A stretch of DNA of 32,820 nt from an uncultured Sulfitobacter sp. (GCA_913060815.1 CAJXSZ010000029.1:1-32820); one strand, 5' to 3'; counted from the first letter of the stretch, positions 12,892 to 20,894 are shown. Translations and numbers: made by a program. The notes: a model not told the origin generated them from the letters alone.

Positions 12892-12903
12892 GTTAGCGCT
12901 AAC
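12892..12903. promoter_or_regulatory. LacI-family-type operator upstream of edd
   Basis: Perfect 12-bp palindrome GTTAGCGCTAAC with the central CG step typical of LacI/GalR-family operators. It lies 32 bases upstream of the edd start, where it would cover a promoter or early leader. The cognate repressor is not in the window. Confidence 0.55.
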
Positions 12904-12992
12904 ATTCACTTCTTTTTCTAAAGCCTTGTTTCAGAAATTTCCAGTAATTTGTTTCTCTGTATCTACGCTATCCGGCAATGGTATAATTTAAC

Positions 12993-13006
12993 ATAATCAG
13001 GATTAT
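12993..13006. promoter_or_regulatory. Inverted repeat ATAATC-AG-GATTAT
   Basis: Perfect 6-bp arms around two bases, in the A/T-rich region between edd and the second cobalamin-regulator gene. It has the size of a dimer operator. It does not match the PpsR consensus, and no regulator is assigned. Confidence 0.35.
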
Positions 13007-13061
13007 CCGAGATTTCACCCAGATATTGAATGCGCAGTTTAATGCAATGAAGTCAGAAAAG

Positions 13062-13083
13062 CTTGCATGCATTGGTATGCAAG
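13062..13083. promoter_or_regulatory. Inverted repeat CTTGCAT-N8-ATGCAAG
   Basis: Perfect 7-bp arms separated by eight bases (22 bp in all), 48 bases upstream of the cobalamin-binding regulator gene. The spacing suits binding of a dimer on one DNA face. A second short repeat, TGGTAT-N5-ATACCA, follows at 13099-13115 just upstream of the ribosome-binding site and could form an mRNA hairpin. Confidence 0.4.
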
Positions 13084-13131
13084 ATATCCTTTTAGGGCTG
13101 GTATTCGCCATACCACACTAGGGAGACAGAC

Positions 13132-13974
13132 ATGACTGATCGGGGACTCGATCCGTCCTTATTTCATGATGATTTGTACAAGCGTGCAATTGCAGAAATA
13201 GGGACACTAAAAGAAAAGCTGCCTGATGAAGCGTTTGCAGGACTTGCCCGTGAGGTCATCAGACGTTTGTCTGACCATCCTGCCGCGCAGATATCCTCGG
13301 TCAGTTTTCCGTCCGATGCCAAGATCGATGCGCTCACCGAAGCGCTTTTGGAGCCCGGGGCCGAAGCAGGCATAGCGTTTATCGCACGTGTTCGTGCTCA
13401 GGGGGCCTCTGTTGAAACGGTGTACCTCGCCTATCTCGCCGCGGCAGCGCGCACTCTTGGTGTGTGGTGGGAAGAGGACAGGATCGGCTTTACCGATGTT
13501 ACCATTGCAACGGGTCACATCTATGCGGTTATGCGGGGGCTGAAACCCTTGTTCCGCCCGACGGTGCTTTCGCCTGACCAGCCAACCGCATTCTTCACAG
13601 CCGTTCCAGGCGAGAATCACCAGCTCGGTGTGAGCATGGCCACAGATGTTTTTCGCAAGGCAGGCTGGGATATCGTGCTCAAACGCGGTCTCGAGCATGA
13701 CGAATTGGTGCAATATTCTGCACTATCCGGAGTGGCGCTCATCGGCCTGTCGGCGGGTGGTGAGTATTCATTGCCCAGATTGGCGCGCCTGATTGTCGCA
13801 CTGCGCATCAGCGTTCCAGAGGCTTCCTTGATGGTTGGCGGTGCGATTCTCGAGACTTCACGCAAAGAGGTCGAGGCTATGGGCATTGATATTCTACCGT
13901 CCAGCATGGACGACGCGCTGGCGCAAGCGCGTAGCACTTGGGATCAGACCGTCGCACGCGCAAATGTCAGCTAA
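13132..13974 (+). CDS. Second cobalamin-binding regulator-like protein (PpaA/AerR relative)
   Basis: This 280-residue protein has the same two-part layout as PpaA. The helical module (about residues 60-145) contains TLGVWWEEDRIGFTDVTIAT, comparable to LGEAWVTDEMQFTQV in PpaA. The C-terminal Rossmann-like domain has His163 in PGENHQLGVS (H-x-x-G) followed by DVFRKAGWDI, and then VGGAIL, as in B12-binding domains. No DNA-binding HTH is evident, so it probably acts on a partner protein. The start ATG has GGGAG upstream. I recall a PpaA paralogue described as a light-dependent activator (LdaP) in Dinoroseobacter shibae; this gene could be its orthologue, but I cannot confirm that. It stands alone between edd-eda and cycA. 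Confidence 0.7.
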   Translation: MTDRGLDPSLFHDDLYKRAIAEIGTLKEKLPDEAFAGLAREVIRRLSDHPAAQISSVSFPSDAKIDALTEALLEPGAEAGIAFIARVRAQGASVETVYLAYLAAAARTLGVWWEEDRIGFTDVTIATGHIYAVMRGLKPLFRPTVLSPDQPTAFFTAVPGENHQLGVSMATDVFRKAGWDIVLKRGLEHDELVQYSALSGVALIGLSAGGEYSLPRLARLIVALRISVPEASLMVGGAILETSRKEVEAMGIDILPSSMDDALAQARSTWDQTVARANVS

Positions 13975-13990
13975 CCCTTCGAGCTAGTCT

Positions 13991-14026
13991 TTAAAAAGAA
14001 ATGGCGGCCCTTTGGGGACCGCCATT
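13991..14026 (-). terminator. Rho-independent terminator of the cytochrome c2 gene
   Basis: On the minus strand, AATGGCGG (14019-14026) pairs with CCGCCATT (14000-14007) around an 11-base loop, followed by a T-rich run (TTTCTTTTTAA) reading into 13991. It lies 23 bases after the cycA stop. On the plus strand the stem has no T-tract, so it fits cycA better than the convergent regulator gene. Confidence 0.75.
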
Positions 14027-14049
14027 ATTGATCGTCGTTCGCGTCGGGA

Positions 14050-14508
14050 TCAGCTGTCGGTGGCTGCTTCCGCTTCAGGGGCTGGCCCTACGGATACGAT
14101 GTAGGCCCAAACGTTCGCCGCATCTTCCGCGTCTTTCAGCTTGAACGCCATTTTAGAGCGCGCACGCTTGTCATCGTTGACTTCGGCCAGATACTTCTTC
14201 GGGTCTGCCACGTATTTTACGAACTCTTCTTCGTTCCACTCAATGCCGCTTTCGCCTGCTTCAACGATGGATTTGCCATATTTGAAATCAGCGGTGCCTA
14301 GAGTGCGACCCAGCAGACCGTAAAGGTTAGGACCTGTGCGGCCGCCTTTTACGATGTCATTGCCATCTGCATCCTGGATCATGTGACAAGCTTTGCACTT
14401 GTTGAAAACTGTTTCACCCGCGCCAGCGTCGCCGGTGGCGTGGCCGTCTGCGAATGCGGGTGCGGACATGAGTGCCATGCCAAGTGCTGTTACTGAGAGT
14501 AGTTTCAT
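14050..14508 (-). CDS. cycA: Cytochrome c2, periplasmic electron donor
   Basis: This 152-residue protein has a Sec signal peptide at residues 1-20 (hydrophobic core, cleavage after AFA) and a class I haem motif CKACH at residues 38-42. A distal Met ligand is likely in RSKMAFKL. It shuttles electrons from cytochrome bc1 to the reaction centre. The open frame begins at 14532, but the ATG at 14506-14508 has AGGAGA eight bases upstream and starts the signal peptide directly. The position next to bchG is common in Roseobacter-group PGCs. Because no pufC follows pufM here, this soluble cytochrome is probably the direct donor to PufM/PufL. Confidence 0.92.
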   Translation of the reverse strand: MKLLSVTALGMALMSAPAFADGHATGDAGAGETVFNKCKACHMIQDADGNDIVKGGRTGPNLYGLLGRTLGTADFKYGKSIVEAGESGIEWNEEEFVKYVADPKKYLAEVNDDKRARSKMAFKLKDAEDAANVWAYIVSVGPAPEAEAATDS

Positions 14509-14660
14509 TCTTATTCTCCTATACTTCGACATATGACCTAGGACTGTTCAAGCTTAGGTAAAGGTCTGAAAGCAAATCTATGCATAGAAATTAGCCGAGT
14601 CCAAGACACAGGCGCGGCATGAGCAAGACCGCGTCAATTTGCGCCCACCAATACCATATG

Positions 14661-14678
14661 TGTCAATCCAAGTTTACA
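14661..14678. promoter_or_regulatory. PpsR/CrtJ box 4 (cycA/bchG)
   Basis: Exact TGT-N12-ACA match, TGTCAATCCAAGTTTACA, 35 bases (start to start) from box 5. It ends one base before a TTGCCT that could be the bchG -35 element. Confidence 0.8.
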
Positions 14679-14679
14679 C

Positions 14680-14709
14680 TTGCCTGATATCAATCTGTCA
14701 GACTATTCT
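14680..14709 (+). promoter_or_regulatory. Candidate bchG promoter
   Basis: TTGCCT (14680-14685) and TATTCT (14704-14709) are separated by 18 bases. Transcription would start about seven bases after the -10, at or next to the bchG ATG at 14716, implying a leaderless mRNA. The -10 lies within PpsR box 5. The elements are only moderately close to consensus. Confidence 0.4.
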
Positions 14710-14713
14710 GACA
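14696..14713. promoter_or_regulatory. PpsR/CrtJ box 5 (abuts bchG start)
   Basis: Exact palindromic match TGTCAGACTATTCTGACA with 6-bp perfect arms. It ends two bases before the bchG ATG, where a Shine-Dalgarno sequence would normally be. Confidence 0.85.
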
Positions 14714-14715
14714 CC

Positions 14716-15612
14716 ATGAGTCTAGCCACCTCCCCTACCTTGCGCCGCTTGCCGGAGCCTGCTGCCGCGTTGCAGCTGATCAAGCCGATTACTTGGTTCC
14801 CCCCCATGTGGGCTTATCTGTGCGGCGCCGTGTCTTCGGGCGCCTCTCCTGCAGGGCAATGGGTGCTGGTGCTGCTTGGCGTGATTTTGGCAGGACCGAT
14901 TGTCTGCGGTATGTCCCAAGCCGCCAATGACTGGTGTGACCGCCACGTTGACGCGATCAATGAGCCTGACCGCCCGATCCCGTCGGGCCGCATTCCAGGC
15001 CGCTGGGGGCTGTGGATCGCGCTGGCGATGACTGTGCTTTCTCTCTTTGTCGGCTACCAGCTTGGACCGTTCGGCTTTGGTGCGACGATCCTTGGCGTGG
15101 CAGCAGCGTGGGCTTATTCCGCCGAGCCGATCCGCGCGAAACGCTCGGGATGGTGGGGTCCGGGGCTGTGTGGTCTGGCCTATGAAACCTTGCCGTGGGT
15201 GACAGGTGCCGCAGTGCTCTCGGCCGGGGCACCTTCGATACAGATTTTGGTCATCGCCGTTTTGTATGGCCTCGGCGCGCACGGCATTATGACCCTGAAT
15301 GATTTCAAAGCCATCGAGGGCGACCGCCAGATGGGTCTGCGCTCGCTCCCCGTTACCCTTGGCCCTGACCGTGCGGCCCGAATGGCCTGCATCATCATGG
15401 CTGTGCCGCAAGCGGCTGTTGTCGGCCTACTTGTCTGGTGGGACAAGCCGCTGCACGCTCTTGGCGTGGCCGCGATGTTGGCCGTGCAACTGGCTGCGAT
15501 GCGCGTCCTGCTGCGCGATCCAGAGGGCAAGACCCCGTGGTATCAAGGCATGGGCATCCTCTTCTATATCAGCGGCATGATGATCGCCGCCTTTGCGCTG
15601 CGGGGTCTGTAA
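14716..15612 (+). CDS. bchG: BchG, bacteriochlorophyll synthase
   Basis: This 298-residue integral membrane prenyltransferase of the UbiA family esterifies bacteriochlorophyllide a with geranylgeranyl or phytyl diphosphate. Both Mg-diphosphate motifs are present: NDWCDRHVDAINEPDRPI (N/DxxxD type) and NDFKAIEGDR. About eight or nine hydrophobic segments are seen. The start is placed at the ATG at 14716 (MSLATSPTLRRLPEP), the normal N-terminus; an in-frame TTG at 14680 would give 12 further residues encoded within the PpsR boxes. No Shine-Dalgarno precedes 14716. It leads the bchG-orf428-bchP-idi operon. Confidence 0.95.
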   Translation: MSLATSPTLRRLPEPAAALQLIKPITWFPPMWAYLCGAVSSGASPAGQWVLVLLGVILAGPIVCGMSQAANDWCDRHVDAINEPDRPIPSGRIPGRWGLWIALAMTVLSLFVGYQLGPFGFGATILGVAAAWAYSAEPIRAKRSGWWGPGLCGLAYETLPWVTGAAVLSAGAPSIQILVIAVLYGLGAHGIMTLNDFKAIEGDRQMGLRSLPVTLGPDRAARMACIIMAVPQAAVVGLLVWWDKPLHALGVAAMLAVQLAAMRVLLRDPEGKTPWYQGMGILFYISGMMIAAFALRGL

Positions 15613-15613
15613 G

Positions 15614-16900
15614 ATGCATTTGACATGGTTCCAGATCGTCCGCCTCGGGCTGGTGCAGATGGCACTGGGCGCGATTGTTGTGCTGACGACGTCAACGCTT
15701 AACCGTCTGATGGTGGTGGAGTTTGCCCTACCAGCCGTCCTGCCCGGTGCGCTGGTTGGCTTGCACTACGGTATCCAGATGACACGGCCCAAGTGGGGTT
15801 TTATCTCGGACAAGGGCGGCAACCGCACACAATGGATCATTGGCGGGATGGCTGTGCTAGCACTTGGTGGGTTGCTGGCGGCCTATGCTGTGACGCTCTT
15901 TGCCGCGTCTTATGCGCTCGCGCTTACTCTGTCTCTCGTCGCATATGCTGCGATCGGTCTTGGGGTTGGTGCCTCGGGCACCTCATTGCTGGCCCTGCTC
16001 GCAACGACAACAGCCCCGCACCGCCGCGCGGCTGCCGCAACAATCACGTGGCTAATGATGATCTTTGGCATCGCCCTGACTGCTGGCCTTGCAGGCAGCT
16101 TCCTTGACCCCTACTCCCCCGCGCGCTTGATGAGCGTCGTTGCCGTGGTCATAACCGCCGCCATGCTGCTGACCCTCCTCGCCACAGGGCGGATCGAGCA
16201 GGGCCTGATCGTCACCGCACAAGAGCCGCCTACCCCCTTCATGGAAGGTCTGCGCGAAATCTGGGGCGAGCCGCGTGCGCGCAATTTCACCCTCTTCGTG
16301 TTTCTGTCGATGAACGCCTACTTCATGCAGGAACTCATCCTCGAGCCCTATGCAGGGCTTGTGTTCAACTTCACCCCCGGCCAGTCAACGCAGCTCAGCG
16401 GGGCGCAAAATGGCGGTGTCTTTATCGGCATGCTGACTGTCGGCATCATGGCAACGGGCCTCAAGAAGGGCAGCCTACGCCTGTGGGTTACAGCAGGATG
16501 TCTCGGCTCTGCGGCGGTCCTCGGCCTGATCGCGCTCAACGGCACGGGCGTCGCCTTTGCATCACTCATGCCGCTCGTCACTCTGCTCGGTTTTTTCAAC
16601 GGTATGTTCGCGGTGGCGGCCATCGGCTCCATGATGGCGCTGGCCTCTGACGGTCGGACGCGCCGCGAAGGCACGCGTATGGGGCTTTGGGGTGCGGCCC
16701 AAGCGATTGCCGCTGGCTTTGGCGGCCTCACGGGTGCCGCCGCCGTTGATCTCTTGCGCATTACCCTTCCCGATGGCGCCGCCTTTGGCGCAGTTTTCAC
16801 ATTCGAGGCGGCCCTGTTCGTCGCAGCGGCCGTGATGGCCCTGCGCATCCTTGACCGCACCACCGCGCGAGGCTCCCCCGCGCTTGTACCCGGAGAATAA
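15614..16900 (+). CDS. PucC/LhaA-family transporter-like protein (ORF428 type)
   Basis: This 428-residue polytopic protein of the BCH (PucC) branch of the major facilitator superfamily has about twelve hydrophobic segments, starting with LTWFQIVRLGLVQMALGAIV. Its length equals that of ORF428 between bchG and bchP in R. capsulatus, also called bch2. PucC and LhaA assist light-harvesting complex assembly, perhaps by shuttling bacteriochlorophyll; the precise role of the ORF428 branch is less settled. The start is the ATG at 15614, one base after the bchG stop; a longer frame from 15593 would overlap bchG. Co-transcription with bchG and bchP suggests handling of newly made pigment. Confidence 0.88.
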   Translation: MHLTWFQIVRLGLVQMALGAIVVLTTSTLNRLMVVEFALPAVLPGALVGLHYGIQMTRPKWGFISDKGGNRTQWIIGGMAVLALGGLLAAYAVTLFAASYALALTLSLVAYAAIGLGVGASGTSLLALLATTTAPHRRAAAATITWLMMIFGIALTAGLAGSFLDPYSPARLMSVVAVVITAAMLLTLLATGRIEQGLIVTAQEPPTPFMEGLREIWGEPRARNFTLFVFLSMNAYFMQELILEPYAGLVFNFTPGQSTQLSGAQNGGVFIGMLTVGIMATGLKKGSLRLWVTAGCLGSAAVLGLIALNGTGVAFASLMPLVTLLGFFNGMFAVAAIGSMMALASDGRTRREGTRMGLWGAAQAIAAGFGGLTGAAAVDLLRITLPDGAAFGAVFTFEAALFVAAAVMALRILDRTTARGSPALVPGE

Positions 16901-16903
16901 CCA

Positions 16904-18112
16904 ATGCTTGATATGACTACATCAGCCCAGAAATTTGACGTTGTTGTCGTCGGCGGCGGCCCTTGCGGGGCGACTGCTGCCGCCGATCTGGCCAAGCGCG
17001 GATATAGCGTGGCGCTGCTCGACCGTGATGGCCGCATCAAACCCTGCGGCGGTGCTGTCCCGCCACGCATGATCGAGGATTACGAAATTCCTGAAAGCCA
17101 GATCGTCGCCAAGATTAAGACCGCGCGCATGATCTCCCCCACCCAGCGTCACGTCGATATCCCGATCGAGAACGGATATGTGGGCATGGTCGACCGTGAA
17201 CATTTCGACGAATTCCTGCGCGTGCGGGCCGTTGATGCGGGCGCGCTGCGTGTCACAGGCACCTACACCAAAATCACCCGCGACGATGAAGGCACGCACG
17301 TCCACTATCGCCATAAGGAAAGCGGTGAGACCCGTGCCATGACCTGTCGCATGGTGATCGGGGCTGATGGTGCACGCTCGAACGTGGCCAAAGCCGAGGT
17401 AAAAGGCGGCGATAAAATCCCCTACGTGATCGCCTATCACGAGATTATCGAGGCGCCCGAAGGGGGCACCGATGCCTACGATCCCAAACGCTGTGACGTG
17501 ATCTATGACGGCAAGATCAGCCCCGATTTCTACGGTTGGATTTTCCCGCATGGCAAATCTGCCAGCGTTGGTATGGGCACCTGCATCGACGGCGTGGACC
17601 TTAAGAAAGCCACTGCCGATCTGCGAGAGACGGCTGGCCTGACGGGTTGCAAAACCATTCGCCGCGAGGGTGCGCCGATCCCGCTCAAACCGCTGGACCG
17701 TTGGGACAACGGCAATGACGTGCTGCTTGCGGGCGACGCTGCGGGCGTTGTGGCTCCCTCCTCTGGCGAAGGCATATATTACGCGATGGCCTGCGGCACC
17801 TCTGCCGCCCTTGCTACCGCGCGCCGTTTGCGCACAGGGATGGCGTCTGATCTGAAACTGAGCCGCAAGATGTTCATGGGCGAGCATGGACAGGTGTTCA
17901 AAGTTCTGGGTGCCATGCAAAACGCCTATTACCAATCCGACATGCGTCGCGAGCGCTTTGTCTCGCTCTGCCATGATGTTGACGTACAAAAGCTGACGTT
18001 CGAGGCGTACATGAACAAGAAACTCGTCGCCGCACGGCCCTTGGCACATCTTAAAATCGGGATTAAGAACATCGCGCATCTGACAGGGCTTGTGTCAGAG
18101 ACAAAGGTGTAG
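16904..18112 (+). CDS. bchP: BchP, geranylgeranyl reductase
   Basis: This 402-residue FAD-dependent reductase saturates the geranylgeranyl tail of bacteriochlorophyll (or GGPP) to phytyl using NADPH. The N-terminal dinucleotide motif VVVGGGPCGATAAADLAKRG (about residues 14-33) is followed by LDRDGRIKPCGGAVPPRMI. The second FAD region is LLAGDAAGVVAPSSGEGIYY near residues 275-295, where the conserved GD contacts FAD. The start ATG lies three bases after the orf428 stop with GGAG eight or nine bases upstream; an ATG three codons on is an alternative. It is followed by idi in the same operon. Confidence 0.96.
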   Translation: MLDMTTSAQKFDVVVVGGGPCGATAAADLAKRGYSVALLDRDGRIKPCGGAVPPRMIEDYEIPESQIVAKIKTARMISPTQRHVDIPIENGYVGMVDREHFDEFLRVRAVDAGALRVTGTYTKITRDDEGTHVHYRHKESGETRAMTCRMVIGADGARSNVAKAEVKGGDKIPYVIAYHEIIEAPEGGTDAYDPKRCDVIYDGKISPDFYGWIFPHGKSASVGMGTCIDGVDLKKATADLRETAGLTGCKTIRREGAPIPLKPLDRWDNGNDVLLAGDAAGVVAPSSGEGIYYAMACGTSAALATARRLRTGMASDLKLSRKMFMGEHGQVFKVLGAMQNAYYQSDMRRERFVSLCHDVDVQKLTFEAYMNKKLVAARPLAHLKIGIKNIAHLTGLVSETKV

Positions 18113-18134
18113 GCCCATGCGCGACGGAGAGACG

Positions 18135-18662
18135 ATGACCGATATCATGATCCCTGCTTGGGTCGACGGCATGCTACAGCCTGTTGAAAAGCTCGATGCA
18201 CATCTGCGGGGGCTGCGGCACAAGGCCGTGTCGGTCTTTGTGATGGCAGGGGACATGATGCTGATCCAGCGCCGCGCGCTTGGGAAATATCACACGCCTG
18301 GTCTGTGGGCGAACACCTGTTGCACCCATCCCGAGTGGGACGAGCCCGACGCGGTTTGTGTTTCCCGCCGTTTGGAAGAAGAGCTAGGGATTACCGATGT
18401 TCAGGCACAGTATCGCGGCCAGGTCGAATACCGCGCAGATGTGGGCGGCGGTCTGACTGAACATGAGCTGGTCGAGGTGTTTGTTGTCGAGGCTACGCAA
18501 GATCTACCTCTCGCGCTCAATTCCGACGAGGTGATGGATACACGCTGGGTCCATACATCTTCCTTGCGCGAAGAGCTGGCGGCAACGCCCGAGGTCTTCA
18601 CACCGTGGTTGCGCATCTACATGGCCGAGCATAGCGCGCTGATCTTTGGTGATCAGTCGTAG
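18135..18662 (+). CDS. idi: Isopentenyl-diphosphate isomerase, type I
   Basis: This 175-residue Nudix-fold enzyme interconverts IPP and DMAPP for carotenoid and phytol synthesis. The cysteine-histidine stretch ANTCCTHPEWDEP contains the catalytic Cys and metal-binding His region. The Nudix-like helix is VSRRLEEELGI, and a conserved Glu pair follows in TEHELVEVF. The ATG at 18135 is chosen because GGAG stands five bases before it. The ATG at 18117, five bases after the bchP stop, would add six residues (MRDGET) and cannot be excluded. Its end overlaps by ten bases the convergent small gene downstream of dxs. Confidence 0.93.
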   Translation: MTDIMIPAWVDGMLQPVEKLDAHLRGLRHKAVSVFVMAGDMMLIQRRALGKYHTPGLWANTCCTHPEWDEPDAVCVSRRLEEELGITDVQAQYRGQVEYRADVGGGLTEHELVEVFVVEATQDLPLALNSDEVMDTRWVHTSSLREELAATPEVFTPWLRIYMAEHSALIFGDQS

Positions 18663-18835
18663 AAGACGCCGGCCTCTAAAATCTCGAAACCCTTGATCTC
18701 GAACGTGTATGGGCCGGATTTATCCGCAGCTTGCGCGCGCGACACCAGCTTTCCTTCCTCATCAGTATAGACCGCCTCCACCGTATGAAGCGGGCGGTAG
18801 CAGTGTGTGCCGTCAGGGTAGATGTATTTGATCAT
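18653..18835 (-). CDS. Small hypothetical protein coupled to dxs
   Basis: This 60-residue frame begins with an ATG overlapping the dxs stop by four bases (ATGA). It ends ten bases inside the convergent idi gene, filling the gap exactly. The product is soluble-looking, with four Tyr-containing stretches ([15 protein letters not shown] near the start, GVFYD at the end), no membrane segment, no signal peptide and a single Cys. I do not recognise a family. The coupling geometry is the main support that it is translated. A role linked to isoprenoid supply is only a guess from position. Confidence 0.6.
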   Translation of the reverse strand: MIKYIYPDGTHCYRPLHTVEAVYTDEEGKLVSRAQAADKSGPYTFEIKGFEILEAGVFYD

Positions 18836-20745
18836 CTAATATCCGTAACCTTGACCCGCTGCACCTGTGCAGCCTGCAAGGCAGTTGCAGCAATATCACC
18901 CGCCGTCATACCCGCATCCGCATACATCGCATCGGGTGAGGCTTGATCTATGAAGCGATCCGGCAAGGTGATCGTGCGCACGGCCAGTGATTTCTCCAGC
19001 CAGCCCGCATTCGCCAGATGGTGCAGGACCATCGCACCGAATCCACCCTCGGCCCCCTGCTCTACCGTAATCAGAACGCTGTGCTTGCGCGCCAGACCGT
19101 CGATCAGGTGCTTGTCCAGAGGCTTGGCAAAGCGCGCATCGGCGACGGTGACGGTCAACCCCTGCGCCTCGATCAGATCGGCGGCGCGTTGGCTCTCGCC
19201 CAGATGGGCGCCAAAGGACAGGATTGCCACATCAAAGCCTTGGCGCACGACGATGCCTTTACCAATCTCGAGCGGGATACCCTTCTCGGGCAGCATCACG
19301 CCTTCCCCCTCGCCCCGTGGATAGCGAAAGGCAATTGGCCCTTTGTCATAGGCTGCGGCCGTGGCGACCATATGGACCAGCTCCGCCTCGTCCGAGGCTG
19401 CCATCACAACCATGTTCGGAAGCGCCGCGAGGTATCCGATGTCAAATGCGCCGGCGTGAGTGGCACCATCGGCCCCCACCAGCCCCGCACGGTCAATCGC
19501 GAAACGCACAGGCAGATTTTGCAACGCAACGTCATGCACAATCTGATCGTATCCGCGTTGCAGGAAGCTGGAATAGATCGCGACAAAGGGCTTCAGCCCA
19601 CCCGCCGCAACGCCTGCCGCAAAGGTAACACCATGTTGCTCCGCGATGCCCACGTCAAACATGCGATTGGGATGCGCTTTGGCAAAAATATCAAGGCCCG
19701 TACCGCCGGGCATGGCCGCAGTAATGCCAACAATTTTGGGGTCCCGCCGCGCCTCATCTGCCAAGGCCTCGCCGAATATCTGGGTGTAGGAAGGTGCGTT
19801 AGGTTTGGATTTGGCCTGAATGCCCGTGGCAGGATCAAACTTGCTCACCCCGTGATAGCTGTCGTGTGACGCTTCGGCGGGAGCGTAGCCTTTACCTTTT
19901 GTGGTGCAGCAATGGATCAGCACAGGACCCGTCGCGCGGGTACGGGCGGCGCGTAGAACGCTGAGCAATTGGCCCATGTCATGGCCATCAATCGGCCCGA
20001 TGTACTGGAAGCCAAGGTTCTCGAACAGAGTGCTTTGCTCTTCATGCGCGCCAGTGACCAGTTGCCGCGCACGCCGCGCATGATCACGGATCGGGCCAGG
20101 TAACGCGGCCTCGATCCCGCTTGCGATGTCTTTGAGACCCGAGAGACCAGACATGTAATTCGACATGGCCCCCACAGGTGGCGCAATGCTCATCTCGTTA
20201 TCATTCAGGATCACAAACATGCGGCGGCCCATGGCGCCCGCGTTGTTCATCGCCTCATAGGCCATGCCAGCGCTGATCGAGCCATCGCCGATCACCGCAA
20301 TCGCATCGCCCACAGCCTCACCCATGTCGCGCGCGATAGTAAACCCGAGCGCGGCCGAGATGGAGGTTGACGAATGCGCCGCACCGAAGGGATCGAACTC
20401 GCTTTCGGAGCGTTTGGTAAAGCCGGACAGACCGCCCTCCTGCCGCAGCGTGTGCATCTTGTCACGGCGGCCTGTGAGGATCTTATGCGGATAGCATTGG
20501 TGCCCCACGTCCCAGATCAACTTGTCCCTTGGTGTGTCGAACACGGCATGCAGTGCCACGGTCAGCTCGACCACACCCAGCGACGACCCCAGATGCCCGC
20601 CCGTGGTGGCAACGCTCGCGATGACTTCTTCGCGCACTTCATCTGCCAGCAATGAAAGCTCGGCATCGGTGAGCGATTTGATATCGGAGGGGGCATTCAC
20701 ACGGTCAAGGTGCGGTGTCTGGCAAGCTTCGGTGGGACTGCGCAT
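18832..20745 (-). CDS. dxs: 1-deoxy-D-xylulose-5-phosphate synthase
   Basis: This 637-residue thiamine-diphosphate enzyme condenses pyruvate and glyceraldehyde-3-phosphate, the first step of the MEP pathway to IPP. Family signatures are [20 protein letters not shown], the thiamine motif [19 protein letters not shown], and [14 protein letters not shown] in the transketolase pyrimidine domain. The open frame extends to 20826, but the ATG at 20743-20745 has AAGGAG seven bases upstream and gives normal length; the extension would run through the hairpin region. A second, housekeeping dxs elsewhere in the genome is likely but cannot be seen. Edd-Eda in this window produces both substrates, though that may be coincidence. 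Confidence 0.95.
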   Translation of the reverse strand: MRSPTEACQTPHLDRVNAPSDIKSLTDAELSLLADEVREEVIASVATTGGHLGSSLGVVELTVALHAVFDTPRDKLIWDVGHQCYPHKILTGRRDKMHTLRQEGGLSGFTKRSESEFDPFGAAHSSTSISAALGFTIARDMGEAVGDAIAVIGDGSISAGMAYEAMNNAGAMGRRMFVILNDNEMSIAPPVGAMSNYMSGLSGLKDIASGIEAALPGPIRDHARRARQLVTGAHEEQSTLFENLGFQYIGPIDGHDMGQLLSVLRAARTRATGPVLIHCCTTKGKGYAPAEASHDSYHGVSKFDPATGIQAKSKPNAPSYTQIFGEALADEARRDPKIVGITAAMPGGTGLDIFAKAHPNRMFDVGIAEQHGVTFAAGVAAGGLKPFVAIYSSFLQRGYDQIVHDVALQNLPVRFAIDRAGLVGADGATHAGAFDIGYLAALPNMVVMAASDEAELVHMVATAAAYDKGPIAFRYPRGEGEGVMLPEKGIPLEIGKGIVVRQGFDVAILSFGAHLGESQRAADLIEAQGLTVTVADARFAKPLDKHLIDGLARKHSVLITVEQGAEGGFGAMVLHHLANAGWLEKSLAVRTITLPDRFIDQASPDAMYADAGMTAGDIAATALQAAQVQRVKVTDIR

Positions 20746-20798
20746 GGCGGTCTCCTTTTCTCGACTAAAGTATCTCTCGAGCTTTTCGGCTTGGTTAC

Positions 20799-20894
20799 CT
20801 GTTGGCCGGGGAACAGAGGGTGACATGCGCCGAGGCGGTTCACCCTCTGTCTCCCGTAGCCAACAGGAGGCGTCAGGGGGTCGAGGCCCCTGAC
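20799..20894 (-). other. Strong RNA structures between pufX and dxs
   Basis: The 231-base spacer carries two inverted repeats. Nearer pufX, GTCAGGGG (20872-20879) and CCCCTGAC (20887-20894) form a perfect 8-bp stem with a 7-base loop. Nearer dxs, 20799-20823 pairs with 20840-20866 through an 8-bp outer stem (CTGTTGGC/GCCAACAG), a 4-bp middle helix and an 11-bp inner stem (ACAGAGGGTGA/TCACCCTCTGT). No T-tract follows either one on the minus strand. They probably protect the puf mRNA 3' end or mark a processing site, with partial read-through to dxs. Confidence 0.7.

Noticed and set aside
12950..12967. Possible PpsR box (TGT-N12-ACG) upstream of the second B12 regulator
   Set aside because: It misses one of six conserved bases and the arms are not palindromic; nine exact sites exist elsewhere, so this is treated as chance.
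14578..14587. Palindrome CTATGCATAG between cycA and bchG
   Set aside because: A lone 10-bp palindrome in A/T-rich DNA with no matching factor or promoter geometry is weak evidence.
16922..18079. Minus-strand 385-codon open frame opposite bchP
   Set aside because: It is a mirror of bchP, which has a clear FAD motif and operon context. The mirror product has no recognisable features.
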